Below are positions 20,075 to 31,497 of a DNA stretch of 64,000 nt, piece after piece. Every line of letters starts with the position of its first letter. Position 1 is the first letter of the stretch. Source of the DNA: Chlorokybus atmophyticus (lineage: Eukaryota; Streptophyta; Chlorokybophyceae; Chlorokybales; Chlorokybaceae); assembly GCA_009103225.1 (NCBI GenBank), contig RHPI01002503.1, positions 1,231,987-1,295,986 on the forward strand. The letters run 5' to 3'. Under the pieces are notes generated by a model. The model was not told the DNA's origin and did no database searches. It was given only the letters and a program-made list of their open reading frames with translations. Made by a program: the position numbers and the translations under genes.

Positions 20075-23049
20075 ACAGCTCATTTGAATGCTGCCACCAC
20101 GCGTCAAGCTGACTGGTGCCATCACGCTCTGTTGTAAGATAAAGTAGTTAAGCTGGAGCCATGACACTGTAACGCTATGTTAATATACAGTCGCACTATT
20201 GCAGTACAGTGCCGTTGTCATGCATTAGTACTTGTGTGCGCTCCTGTATCCGTTCTGCTTCACTCCGTGGCTGCGCATATTCGCTGAAGTGTTGCGTGAG
20301 TTGGGGCAGCAGTACGCTTGGCAGGTTGTGACTTGCGTCGGAAAGATGGAGGCACGCTTTGCATCTTCACGGGCTCTTCTCAGATGGGTGAACAGGAGAC
20401 CATGTGAATGTGACAGTCTGTTCATTGTTGCACGGTGCAAACCATGTCCATGTGCACAAACACAAGAGGTTCAATTTTGATGCCCCCATGCTGCCTACAG
20501 GTGGCCTCAAATCTGGCACGTGCTGCTGACATCAGCCAAGCACATATTCCATTTGCAATGTCATTCATTGCTCATGGACACAACTGCAGTGTACAAGTGT
20601 AGTAGCGTTCATTGGTCGCTGTCCATTGGCTGCGTATGCTTCAACCCGTGCAAGGCAGACACTACGTGGCAGTGTTCTCAGATAGGAGCATAAATTATGT
20701 GGGGGCTAAGCCAGAGCTTACATCTCAAAAACTATAAGCCAGGACGTAGACGTAGGGTCAACACCGTCGTTGACTCTAGCATTAAGCACAACATCAAACC
20801 CTCAGGCAGCAACGAGGTAGGTCAGGGGTAAGGTACAGCAGAGTAGGTAGTAAGGTAAAGGGTGACAACCTGCACAGTGCAGCAGGTAGGCAGAGGTAGC
20901 AATCAGGCCCGGGGTCCTCAAAAGCAGCGTAGTAGCAGCATGCATAATAGCAACAACCCCAACATCCCCGCCGCCAGAGGTTTGCTGCTGGTGCTCAAGC
21001 TTCGCCGGCCCCTAGCTATCGGTCTCAACAAACACATTTCAATACCCTTGCATGGAAACATGGTGATGTGGTGGTGCATGCGCATTGCGACAATTTATTC
21101 AACTTAGCTGAGTTAATCTCCCCGTATGTCAGTACTTGCATGCTACAAGGTAGTTGGATGCCAGCGAAACCCTCGGGGGCCGTAGCAGTGGAGTTGTGTA
21201 TGCTGCTTGGCGGTGAGGGCTTCATTGACCTCTGCACGGCGCTACCAGGTGATTCTCTGCCGTCTTTGCCTGCTCCCTTCCCCCTACTCCCTTGCTCTCT
21301 CTTGCCTGGGCTAGTGCACCTAGCCTAGCGTTGTGGGCCCCCCACCTAGCTTGTTGGCTTGTTGCCTGTGTGTTTCATGCTTGTTTTTCGCTTGCCATGC
21401 CAATTGTGCCCTTTTGTTGCTTGCCATGCCGTATGTACGTACGCCTGTGTGTGCATGATGTGAGCCACTGATATACTACTTGGCCACGGTAGTAGAGAGT
21501 AGCCTGCCCACCCTTTATCATTAACGATAGCGTCGGGGGTACGGGGCTATTGCATGTGTACATAGTGTGAGCCATTGGTAAAAAGCTTAGTCACTGCAGT
21601 GTACAGTGGCCTGCCCACCCTCTGTGGTTGACTATAGCGATGGCGCTACTGGGCTATTGCATGTGTGCGTGGTGCGAGCCAATGGTATGCGTTTTCCAAA
21701 CCATATGCCATTGCAATGCCACTTGTCCTGTACCTCCGCCTGGCTCTTGCTGTGCCACAGCCATCCGTTGTACTGCAAGCAGCATTTTATCTTTACATGG
21801 GTTAAAAGTAAGCTACTGATTGTACAATTGAGTAAATACAGCTGTTGCTAGTGTGCATACCCAATTCGTTATACATGTTTGTATTGATAAAATGCACAAG
21901 ATGTGAATGTCGTCACCGCAAGCGTCATATCAAAAAGGAATCTGAGTGTATGCCGCTAAAGTTAAATGACATTATTGCCATTTTTTCGATTGGTAATTCA
22001 ACATGAGTTGTCACTTGTTTGAGAGCAAATTCGTATAATTGAAATTGTATACGTTGTGCACAAAACGAGTTAAACATCACATAGCGCATTGTGAATTTTT
22101 TAAATTATCCAAAGCTTTTATAAATACGTTTGAATTAATATGTTGTTTATAATTTGATTATGACGGATTGGTATTATAGCGCGCGTGTGCTTATGATTCG
22201 TCGTATATTGCGCGTATGTATCACACATGACATCATAACATACCTGGTAAGCCTAAGCCGGAAGGTAATTTTGTCGTGCGTGTACTTACGTCCACATCTT
22301 GGTAGTAATGTTTACGAGTCTAAACCATACCGCAACCATACACCTGTGCCTGTATGGTCAGCTTGGTTACAATTTTGCTACTTGCCGCTACTGCCTGCTG
22401 CCACGCCTTGCTTGCACTTAGCGCACTAGCTTAATATGCCACTGTCGGTGTTGATTAAAGTGTCTCATGCCTGCTGGTGTGCTACCTTGATTTGTACTTC
22501 ATAAGTGCTTGTGCCCTGCTGATTCCACATGACTTATGCTTTATACACTGCCACGCACGTAGACGTCGCCAATAACACCTACGTGTCCTGCTGCTAGATC
22601 GTCGTCGGTCCATCAACGCCGTCCCTGCTGCCGCTGCTTGCACTTACTTCGCATAAGGCCTTAGCTAGCCCTCAGGTGTATATTGTGATATATTGTACTA
22701 CTTGTTTGCTGGCTTGGACTCAATGTGCAAATGCATCTGCATGGTTGCTATAGTTGGCACAGCTTTATTGATAAATGCAACTAGCGGTGCCATTGGCTGC
22801 CCGTCCTGTCAACAAACAATGAACTCTTGCATACCTTGGGTAGCTCGCATGACAGTCGCAGCCTGCCAATAGCGAAATCTGACGTCAATGTCACTGTGCG
22901 ATGCATGCGATGCAAACACAATGTCCATGCACATGTGCAGCATGATAAGAGACGACTTCAGCTAGACTCCGCCCACTGCACAATTGCGGACGTGCAAGTA
23001 TGCCGTGCTGAGGCCGTCACCATCTTCACTGACGGCGGCAGCCACACCC
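20075..23049. other. Intergenic, no recognised gene
   Basis: The start of this stretch is probably the PsbTn 3' untranslated region. The remaining short frames show no domain or convincing exon structure. A diverged direct repeat of about 80 bp is visible at 21497-21577 and 21608-21686, sharing GCCTGCCCACCCT and GGGCTATTGCATGTGT. Confidence 0.55.
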
Positions 23050-24387
23050 ATGGCGTCCACCACCACCAGCAGCGCCTGCTTGACGTGCGTGCCGCGGCTC
23101 GCTGTCTCAGGGGTTGTGGCGGCGCCATCGCCATCTTTGGCCAGAGCGTCTACACGCAGGAGGGCAAGCATACCAGCAGGCGGCAGTGGCGGTAGTAGGG
23201 TGTGCTTGGGCAGGAGGCGGACGAGGCACTGCTGCCGGCGGTCTTACCATGCGGCAGCAGCGACGACGTCTCAGCAGCAGCAGGAAGAGCTGGAGCTGAC
23301 GGAAGAGAACGTCGCTCGGTGCTTACTGGATGCGCGCACCGAGGTCAGCTGTTGTTGTCGTTGACTTGGTTGGATGAGAAATGTCTTTTGGGTGCACAGC
23401 TCTACAGCTTCTGGCGTTCCGGCTTGCATTGTGCATGTTCTTGATGCAAAACGTTGAGCTGCTGGGAATCTCGTGTGCTGCATGTGTGTCATGGCGTGTG
23501 TGCCGTGTGTTCGAGGCGATTGACAAGTACATGCCAGTCAGGACATATCACATCGAACACAAACGGCAGTAGTTGCAGCCCACATCGCGTTGCATGCATT
23601 GCAGTCTGCGCACGTGCTTTGTGCATCCAACTTGATTGAGAGCAAAGCGCCCTCAGTGTCTGCAAATTGTGCAGAGTGCTCAGCAGCAACAACCCGTGGT
23701 AGTTTTCCGTCCACGCCAGCATGCACTTGTCTTCTGAGCTGCAGAGCTTGCGCTCGTGCATGCACGGACACCCCAGCTGTACACTATGCATGGGTGCAAA
23801 TGTTTGGCACTGATGCGGCGGTTTTATGTGTGCTTGCAGTTGTTGCAGCTTTTTGACACAGCCGTAGGGATTACAGGTGAGTTGCACCCTCCTGTGTGCT
23901 TGCACAAGTAATGGGCGCTGCGTGTGCAATTCACAGTGTAGACAAGCATGGGTGTATTACTGGGATGGTAGGCACCGCAGAGCTGGCAGAGTTGGACGGG
24001 CCATTCATAAAGCTAAGGTTGAAAGGCAGGTTTTGGCACGAGCGCTCCCTCGTGCTCGCCCGTGTTGCCAACTACCTGCAACGTCGAATACCGGCAAGCA
24101 ATACATACACACCAAAGCACACGCACGTGTGCATGCACACACATACGCACATGCATGTCCGGGCGCATACTTGCATTTATGTGGAGACTTAGATTTGAAC
24201 CATTGAGGATTGGCGGGTTGTGGCTGTGGTATACAGCTTGTCAGGTTGGCTCCGTCCGTCCGTTCTATCATGGATACCTTCCACCCACTGTAGTCTTGCT
24301 GACAGTTGGCTTTCTCTAACGCAGGAAATTGTGGAAGTGGATATAGAAGATGAGTCTCAACTGGATGATAGTGCCGCAAATTTCTAA
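23050..24387 (+). CDS. NifU-domain-like plastid protein lacking cluster cysteines
   Basis: Four exons (23050-23343, 23840-23876, 23981-24093, 24325-24387) join in matching phases to give 168 residues. The first about 80 residues are Ser/Arg/Ala-rich and look like a plastid transit peptide. The body starts LELTEENVARCLLDARTE, the typical opening of NFU/NifU C-terminal domains. It continues with ELAELDGPFIKLRLKGRFWH, then VANYLQRRIPEIVEVDIED. The position that in NFU scaffolds carries the CxxC pair (after K/R-L-L/K-G) reads RFWHERS, so the Fe-S ligands are absent. It resembles a conserved plant plastid protein of unknown role. The third intron is GC-AG (CCG|GCAAGC). An alternative acceptor at 23848 for exon 2 would remove three residues. 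The gene stands alone. Confidence 0.7.
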
Positions 24388-25331
24388 TGCTAGTTAACGA
24401 TCTTCCTCGCATTTGCTTGGTCTACTTGTCTAGGGAGTCGTGGTTTGTACTCCTTTTGCACGGTCGTTATGCACAATAAGCATGCATCAACGCAGCAGTC
24501 TTCAAGCCAGATGAGTATGGTCATGTGTGACCTTGCGTGCCGCACTACACTATGATGTAATGCTAGTCGCTAGTCACAGGCCCCCCCTCTGTTTACCCCA
24601 AACGTGTAGTGTGTTTTGGACAAGGTTGTCTTTAGGCGACCTGTTGCCAAGTAGTTGGATATTGCAGAAGTGCAGCTCTACGATAGGTGCCTCGTGTCAT
24701 GTGCCCTTCACCAGACTAACGCCTGCCAATGGGCTACATATGTGGCGACTAGCATTATACAGCAGTTGCACAACCAAAGACTCCATTACCATTTCCCGAA
24801 GCATACCACCAAGCTCGGCTTTTTGCGAGATCCACGTGTCAGCCTCCGCGTGACAGAAGCTCACAACCTGGAGTCACACATCATGCTGGCAAGCACATGC
24901 CCACTGCAGATAACATGCGTTATTAGCAAGGAGGTCCCCCCTGCTCTCTTGCACAAGCCACACATGATGCGCCCTTGCTAAACATTTCACCCAAGTGGAG
25001 GAGTTCAAGAGTCTGTATTGAGTTGTTGTCAAGCAGGCTCTCAATACACTAACAGCGACATCGTCACACCAAGCTACGTACTGTCAACCCTGCCTAGCAG
25101 GCACTCAGCGATGACAGAAGTATTGATGAATCTGTTTTGGCTTGGTACTCAAATGCACTGCATTCTGTTTTCGTAAACATTTACTAGTATACATATCACC
25201 TACATATAACTCTGGTAAAAGCTACCAAATAAAGCTACAATCTTACAATGTATCACTACAGTGCAATTGCATGCAAAAGTCTTGGTGAGTAGCCTCCCTG
25301 CCCTAACACAACATTCACCTATCACTCAGCG
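24388..25331. other. Intergenic, no recognised gene
   Basis: This lies between the 3' ends of two convergent genes. Short frames at 24527-24981 show no domain or splice pattern that I can support. Confidence 0.5.
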
Positions 25332-28300
25332 CTAACTAGCCTTCAGGTCATTGTGCTGTGCTTTTCGGCCAACTGTTCTCGTTGAAAGGGCCGAAGCCGT
25401 AGTCATGGTTGTTGCAGCGGAGGCCGTGACTCGTGTCTCCACTGTTGTCACCACGGACGTTGCATTAACTAAAGGCCCGTACCACGACGTCTCGCGCGTC
25501 TTCTTGTTGTACCAGTATCGTTTATCACCGGATTGGGTCTGTACCCAGTCTGAGTTTGAAGGAGAGACGGTTGGAGCAGCAGTGGTGGGTATGTGGGTTG
25601 ATGTGGTGTCTTTGTGCATGAGGGCGGGACCGATTTCCGGACAGAATTTGATTAGCCTGTCTTGTAGAAATGCTGCCTTGCGCCGGAGTATCTCGTCCGC
25701 TTCAAGTGACTGTGGGGAACACATCAACGCCGCGAACACCTGCACAACAACACATGTGCTTTCCGGGTGTGGCAGGTGTGTGAGCAGGTGTGTCCGCAAG
25801 TGCGTGTGTGATGCTAATCTGTACTTTAAGCAAAGTGTGATTGTGTCATTCAACAAACAAAACGTTCTCAGATCAAGCACTTGATGCGTACCTCTGCTTT
25901 GTCTTCAGCCATGGAGCTCATGGAGTACTTATTGAGAAAGCCCTTGCATTCGCTGCCGGCAGAGCCCGGGATGTGGGCATTGGTGTCCCCCTGCATGCCT
26001 TCCCCGCCGCCGCGACAGTACTCAAAGTCTCCGCCCTCGTTCAACGAGGCCCACTCTACATCCTTGCAGAGATACGCGTTCCCCAACATGGCTGCAAAAC
26101 CACATATGTTGTGTCGGGACCTTCAGACCCACATGGCTGTTACTACTAATGCCTGTCACTCACCGTAGTCTGTCATGTGAAAGAGCTCGTGATGGAAGCA
26201 TAGCTTCAGATAGTCTATTGACTCCATGCGTGCGTTCCAGTAGAGTGTTTTGGTGACCACCTCGGGCACACCTTGCCGCTCCTAAACGTTGTTGTTGTTG
26301 TTGTTATTGCTCTCTGTTTAGTGCGTCAAGACTTGATATATGGGCTTGTACCTGACTGTCATAAGACAAGTTTGCTGCAACGACAATGTGCTCGACACCA
26401 CTCTTAGTAAAGAACTCCTTTGGATACCGCGCATGCTCGCGTGCGGCCACACCTGAAGGGTACACAACATATACATGTGTCCAACATGCGAGCCAACACT
26501 AGGGTGGTGCACGACGTGCACACGTCGTCTTTGTACCAGTGGCGTAAGCGTGAGCGTGAGGCTCAGGTGGGGTCCCGCGCACGCCTGGCGAGTTTGCAGT
26601 CGAGTTTGATGGCAGATGAAACCGCCTTGTCACAACCTGAACACAGTGACATGAGTTTAAAATCAACCCACATGCACACACATACACGGCAATTCCTCGC
26701 ACCCGTGTCGTTGTTGCAAAGTCTGCATTGCCACCAAGATTCTCGGCTTCCTCGTTTGTCACCGAGCGTGTCATGGAGTCCATATCGAGGGTGTTGTCAA
26801 ATTGAGCGGTCAGCCGGCTGACCCGAAATGACAGAGCATTCGCAAGCCACCTTGTTCTTGCCAACGTGTTGGCCACAACCGCCATTGCACCCGCAGCATA
26901 CGGCTAAGGAGGAAGGTTTATTGGTTAGTATGGTCCTGCTGACGAGTGACTGTCATAAGACTCAGCAAGCGTACGCCTGGACTCACACACATCCGCACAC
27001 ACAGATATGTGCGGACACACGCGCTCGAGCACACACATTCGCTCCCACGCATGCTTGCATACACACGTGCACACTGATGGGCTCACACGCACACAAAAAC
27101 TTACAGAGGCGGTGTTGATGATGGTTTGTATGGCGTTGAGTACTCGGTGTCTCGGGTCTCTGTCCCACGACCTGTTGTTGGCTGGGGCGTCCCATCGTCG
27201 CTCTCCCGTGACGGTGTGGACGTAGAACGGGCGGCCGTCGTCTGAGAGGTGGCGCTGCCAGAGCGCCGAGGGGGGAAGAAGTAAACGGGACACCAGAACA
27301 GAGAGGACACTGAAGAAAGCTAGAGTCAACGGGTTGGTTGCAAACACACAAATGGTTGCATGAACAACGCGGTGAAAAGCCAACGTGTGGTATGCGTGCG
27401 TGCGCGCGCGCGTGTGTGTGTGTGTGTGCGCGCTCGCTTGTGTGTGCCTCCTCACCTTGGGGGCCCAAGGGCTGAGGGGCGTGTCCACGAGGACTCCCCC
27501 GTGATGCGGTTGTAGTAAAACCTCCTCCCATTGGCGCTGCGCTCTACTCTCCACGAGCCCGCACCCCTGCATAGCAATGCTAATCAACCCGCTCAATTAA
27601 ACGTCCACACATTCACGCAACGTACTTTCTGGGCTTGCCGCATAGGGGCCGCTTCACCACTCTCAACATTTTGGCGAACCACTTTGCCGGTTTTGAGACG
27701 CGCGTCTCACCATTTTCGGCGTTGTAGTAGTAGGTTTTCCTGCGATATGACAAAGGCGTTGGCTCAGGGGGGGCAATCAATGTGTTTTGTCATCACTGAA
27801 CTCACCCTTTGCTGTCAACGCATTGGTGCCAGCCATTTTCTGTGCCGTCACCAACCACAGGCTGCATGAATACAGCAAGCATGTTAGCATGCCGTACACA
27901 AGCACGCACGTGTGTATAAGCATGGGCACGGATGCGTTTGTGCGCAAGCCGTAATGGGTACATGCGCAATCATGTGTGTGCGCGTGAGTCTGCATGCCCG
28001 TGCATCTGCGGATATGTATGCCTGGCGCATATATGCGCAGGTATGCGCGCACGTGTGCGTGTGCGTGCGCGTGCGTACCTGCATGTGCATGCACGCGCTT
28101 GCGTGCAAACACCTGCGCATGTGTGCATCTTCCTGTGTGAGTGCGACTGCAGGAGTGTGAAGGGCCGGGAGACATGTGTTCACGTGCGCAGTTGTACGTG
28201 CATTGTTTGTCACCAGTCTTTAGCTATCGTACGCATATGTCTGCTAAGCAAGCAGCGAACAAGATGGGAAAAGCGCAAGGACGACAACTTCAACATCACT

Positions 28301-28791
28301 GACACCGCTTGATTGCCGCCACGGATAACGGCAAACACAAGACGAGGGGCGTGACACACAACCCCACAACAACTTCAGTGCCGACAGCGAAAGCAACGCT
28401 GAATCTTGATGTTATCAAGGTCATAGCAAACAGTAGTAGTTGCTGATCGTGAAAGGTGAGTTCAGTGAGTTCAGTGAAATCCAACAACAAAGGGGTGGGG
28501 GGAATGGCTCAGCTGAACTAGTAGGGGCGGAGTAGGTCGTCAAACTGCATTTATTGATATACCTGTGATCAGAAATTTTACAGATGGTGACATATGCCAC
28601 TACTGTCACAGTACCCTACTTACCAGGTCCGAGGGGCGGCGCCAGGTGCTCACTCCAGCAGCTGGGTCATGGTAGAAGCAACGCCCGCCAGAGTGCTGCA
28701 GAACCTGCCACCGACACCTGGAAGGAGTCCCAGCCACAGGCGTAGCAGCATCAACGCCCTCCACAGCAGCAATCTCCCCCTCGCCGCCCAT
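25332..28791 (-). CDS. WW-domain protein with embedded HExxH metallopeptidase
   Basis: Eleven exons (28624-28791, 27806-27861, 27626-27739, 27456-27566, 27105-27309, 26703-26903, 26583-26625, 26352-26452, 26164-26281, 25892-26091, 25332-25739) join in consistent phase to give 574 residues. Four WW-type motifs occupy the N-terminal half (Trp at about 28, 67, 117, 167), for example RRFYYNRITGESSWTRP and RPFYVHTVTGERRWDAP. The second lacks its second Trp. Residues about 219-480 form a zinc-peptidase-like domain with YPKEFFTKSGVEHIVVA, FHHELFHMTDY (HELFH at 364-368) and SMAEDKAEVFAALM, whose Glu could be the third ligand. A fifth WW motif (DWVQTQSGDKRYWYNKKTRE) lies at 503-528. WW motifs bind proline-rich peptides, so they probably select substrates. 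No signal peptide is seen, so a nucleocytoplasmic site is inferred. The 14-codon exon 26583-26625 is the least certain, and the first intron could hide an exon. Confidence 0.75.
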
Positions 28792-28929
28792 ATCGCCGCT
28801 GTCACCGCCAACAAGCGACACAACACTCGCACCCAAAGTTCACATTTCGGGCAACAAACGTGCAGGCTTGTGCGCTGTTGTGCGTTCTTGTGCGCAGATT
28901 TTCCCGCCATTATTGTGTGAGGCAAAGGC
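28792..28929. promoter_or_regulatory. 138-bp divergent promoter
   Basis: The start codons of the WW-metallopeptidase (minus) and XRCC3 (plus) are only 138 bp apart. Any promoter must be bidirectional or overlap coding sequence. No TATA box is evident. Confidence 0.55.
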
Positions 28930-30396
28930 ATGGCAGCGGCGGCGGCGGCGGCGGCAGAGGAGCAGGAGAAGGAGGAGGAGGACAAGGAGGTTGAGGTCGA
29001 GGTGGAGGGGGCTGTGAGGGCTGTGCTGTCTGCGGTGAGTTTGAGGGAGTACGCAGCGGTGAGGAGAGGGAGGACGTTGCGGCAGAGGTGCACGCTGGGG
29101 TGCCCCGTGCTGGACGCCTGCTTGGGGGGCGGCGGCGTAGCGACGAGGTGCCTGACTGAGCTCGTGGGCGAGAGCACATCTGGGAAGACACGCACATGCG
29201 CCCAGCTTCTGCTCACGTGCCAGCTCCCCCTCAGCCAGGGCGGCCTCGCCGGTGAGCGCCGCCTGCCAGGGTGGTGGAGGAGTGGGGGTTGTGGTGACAA
29301 CTGCAAGTAAAGTTTAAGCGATTGTATGTCTGTCCGTCTACATATGATGCGTAACACAATGTGACAAATGAATGCAGCCAGTGTGGATGTTGCATTTGTT
29401 ACTCAATGTATGGAACATGATGTATGTAGTACCCCAGTGAGGTATGTCTTGATGTGTGACAAAGTGACAACTTTCACCGCCTGTTATGTTTTGTTGCCAC
29501 ATCACAAGGTAAAAGCAGCAGTATTGCAACAGGTAGTGCTTACTTATGTCATGAAACCAGCCAGGCAGTATGTCATACCAGCATGTATGCAATGCAATGT
29601 CATTCGCTCATCCCTGTTCAAATCAAGGCCGCCATAGATGTTGAAAGACTTTGTGTGTCTCTGTATCGTGTCAACATACTGACCTCCTCCCTATGCTATG
29701 TGTGCAGGCAGCGCTGTGTACATTAGCACAGAAGTGGAGAATGTGTTTGTGCAAGCGTTGGGCGAGGCGCTCAAGTCCGGCGCGGGCATGTTGGCACGCG
29801 CTGGGTTGAGTGGCAACCCGACAGACGCTATATTCACGGACAAGGCTCACACCTCGGAGGAGCTGTGGGACTTGCTTCGTTATCACCTCCCGACATTGAT
29901 ATCGCAGCAGCAACACACGCAAAGGCCGATGCGGCTACTTGTCATCGACTCCATTGCAGCCGTGTTCAAGTCCGACTTTGACAATGTTTCCACAGAGCTG
30001 GCAGAGCGAACGCAGTGGATGTTTAGGATATCTCAGTGGCTGAAGAGGCTGGCGGATGCACACAACATGGCGGTGGTCATCACGAACCATGTGGTGGACT
30101 ACTTTCCCAATGCGAGCACGGGTTTCGCTCATCAAGTTGAGGATGTTGGCAGGTTCTTCACGTCGGGTCGACACGTTGCGCCTGCGCTCGGGCTTGGGTG
30201 GGCCAATTGCGTCAATGTGCGGTTGTTTCTGTCGAGGACAGAGCGTTGGTTTCATGCAGAGTCGGATGAAAACAGGACTAAGCCGTTGCCGCTGCGATGC
30301 ATGCGGATTGTGTTTGCGCCCTTTGCGCCCGCACTGGGGTGTGAGTTTGTCATAGATGATTCTGGGGTCAGAGGCATCAACCTGCTGCAGTCGTGA
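28930..30396 (+). CDS. XRCC3: DNA repair protein XRCC3 (RAD51 paralogue)
   Basis: Two exons (28930-29251, 29708-30396) join in phase 1 to give 336 residues. After a low-complexity Ala/Glu start comes TLGCPVLDACLGGG. The Walker A motif GESTSGKT follows at 80-87, then GLAGSAVYISTE, Walker B LLVIDS (Asp 188), FKSDFD, VVITNHV, the SSGR-like TSGRHVAPALGLGWANCVN and CEFVIDDSGVRGI at the end. This order matches plant and animal XRCC3. The protein pairs with RAD51C in the CX3 complex and acts in homologous recombination and Holliday junction processing in the nucleus. The start at 28930 begins the only ATG-initiated frame with the Gly-rich lead. The 456-nt intron holds nothing recognisable. Confidence 0.92.
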
Positions 30397-31497
30397 GAAC
30401 TGTCTGGCAGGCCGGTGTCATTGCCTTGTAACTCAACAAACCATAGACAGAGTGCTGATCTGAGAGGATAAGAGCGACCAGCAGGTGACGCCCTGGCTTT
30501 CAAGCCGGTTGGCATATGCGCTTTGGCAGTAGTTGAAGCGCTAACAAGCAAGCCAACCATGGCCCCAACACGACAGTAACAGGTGAGGATCATGATCACA
30601 GGTAGCAGTCAGGTACACTACAGGCGCTCCGTCGGGCTGTACACTTCAGTTGCGCCTACACAAGTTTGTTGTGCTCCATGTTGCTTGCCTCCCTCTTCAG
30701 CAACTCTTCCAGACCGAAACCAGCGCCGCTCTCACCAGCAGGATTGTTCTTGGCACTTGTCAGCTTGTTGATGCTCATCATACAACTGTTGTAAACCTCC
30801 TGACTAATCCTTCAAGTATTGCCACGAGGATCATTCTCCGCCATGAGCGGTGACCACCCTCATGCTACGGATGCTACTGAGAGCCAGTGTAGTAACATTG
30901 CACTACCTAGTATGGCCTTGGGCTGAGGTTGCTGAGTCATGCTACCTGCAGCGTCAAGCGTGTTGTTTTGCACACTGCTGACACCATATATCAGTACACC
31001 CGTTCGGCGAAGGCTTAGCCTCGAAACAGAAAAATTCACTTGTACTAACTGGTGTGAAACGGTGGACAGCTGTAGCTGATTGTCAAACCTGTATGTACCT
31101 CATGGCCACTAAACTGGTGTAAGGCGGTGGGCAGCTGTAGCCGTTTGTCACACCCCCCTGCTGTATATGCCTTATGACCAAGTTTCTCCCAATAGCGCAT
31201 CACATGCAGCAGCACTGCCATTCTTCAAGAATACGGAGTTGCATCACGTGACCAGTGAAATAGCCAAGCTATGTAATCAGCACCATTTTATTGTACAACA
31301 TCACTCTTGTCAAAAGAGTTGCTGACTACAAACACTGCTGCTAACCCGTTGCAAAATCTGTAATCGATTACCCCACTAATCCTTAAACTACCTCCACTGT
31401 TGCTGCATCCGCCTAAAGCCTAGTCCAAAAATGACCCCACTTACAGCCATCTGTATCCTGAAGATCACGGTAACTTACCGGGTCCTAAGCATGCAGC
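30397..31497. other. Intergenic with tandem direct repeat
   Basis: No gene is supported between the 3' ends of XRCC3 and the GH16 gene. A diverged tandem pair of about 65-70 bp occurs at 31047-31111 and 31112-31183 (AACTGGTGTRA...GGCAGCTGTAGC...). Confidence 0.55.

Noticed and set aside
22984-23049. Upstream extension of the NFU-like start
   Set aside because: The frame is open upstream but has no ATG before 23050 that would give a better transit peptide.
24150-24260. tRNA-like B-box (GGTTCAAATC) on the minus strand
   Set aside because: No cloverleaf, A-box or acceptor stem can be formed around it.
23050-24387. Calling the gene a functional NFU Fe-S scaffold
   Set aside because: The CxxC ligand pair required for cluster assembly is missing.
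28650-29357. Long minus-strand frame opposite XRCC3 exon 1
   Set aside because: It is a composition-driven shadow of the GC-rich XRCC3 exon, with no domain and no splice support.
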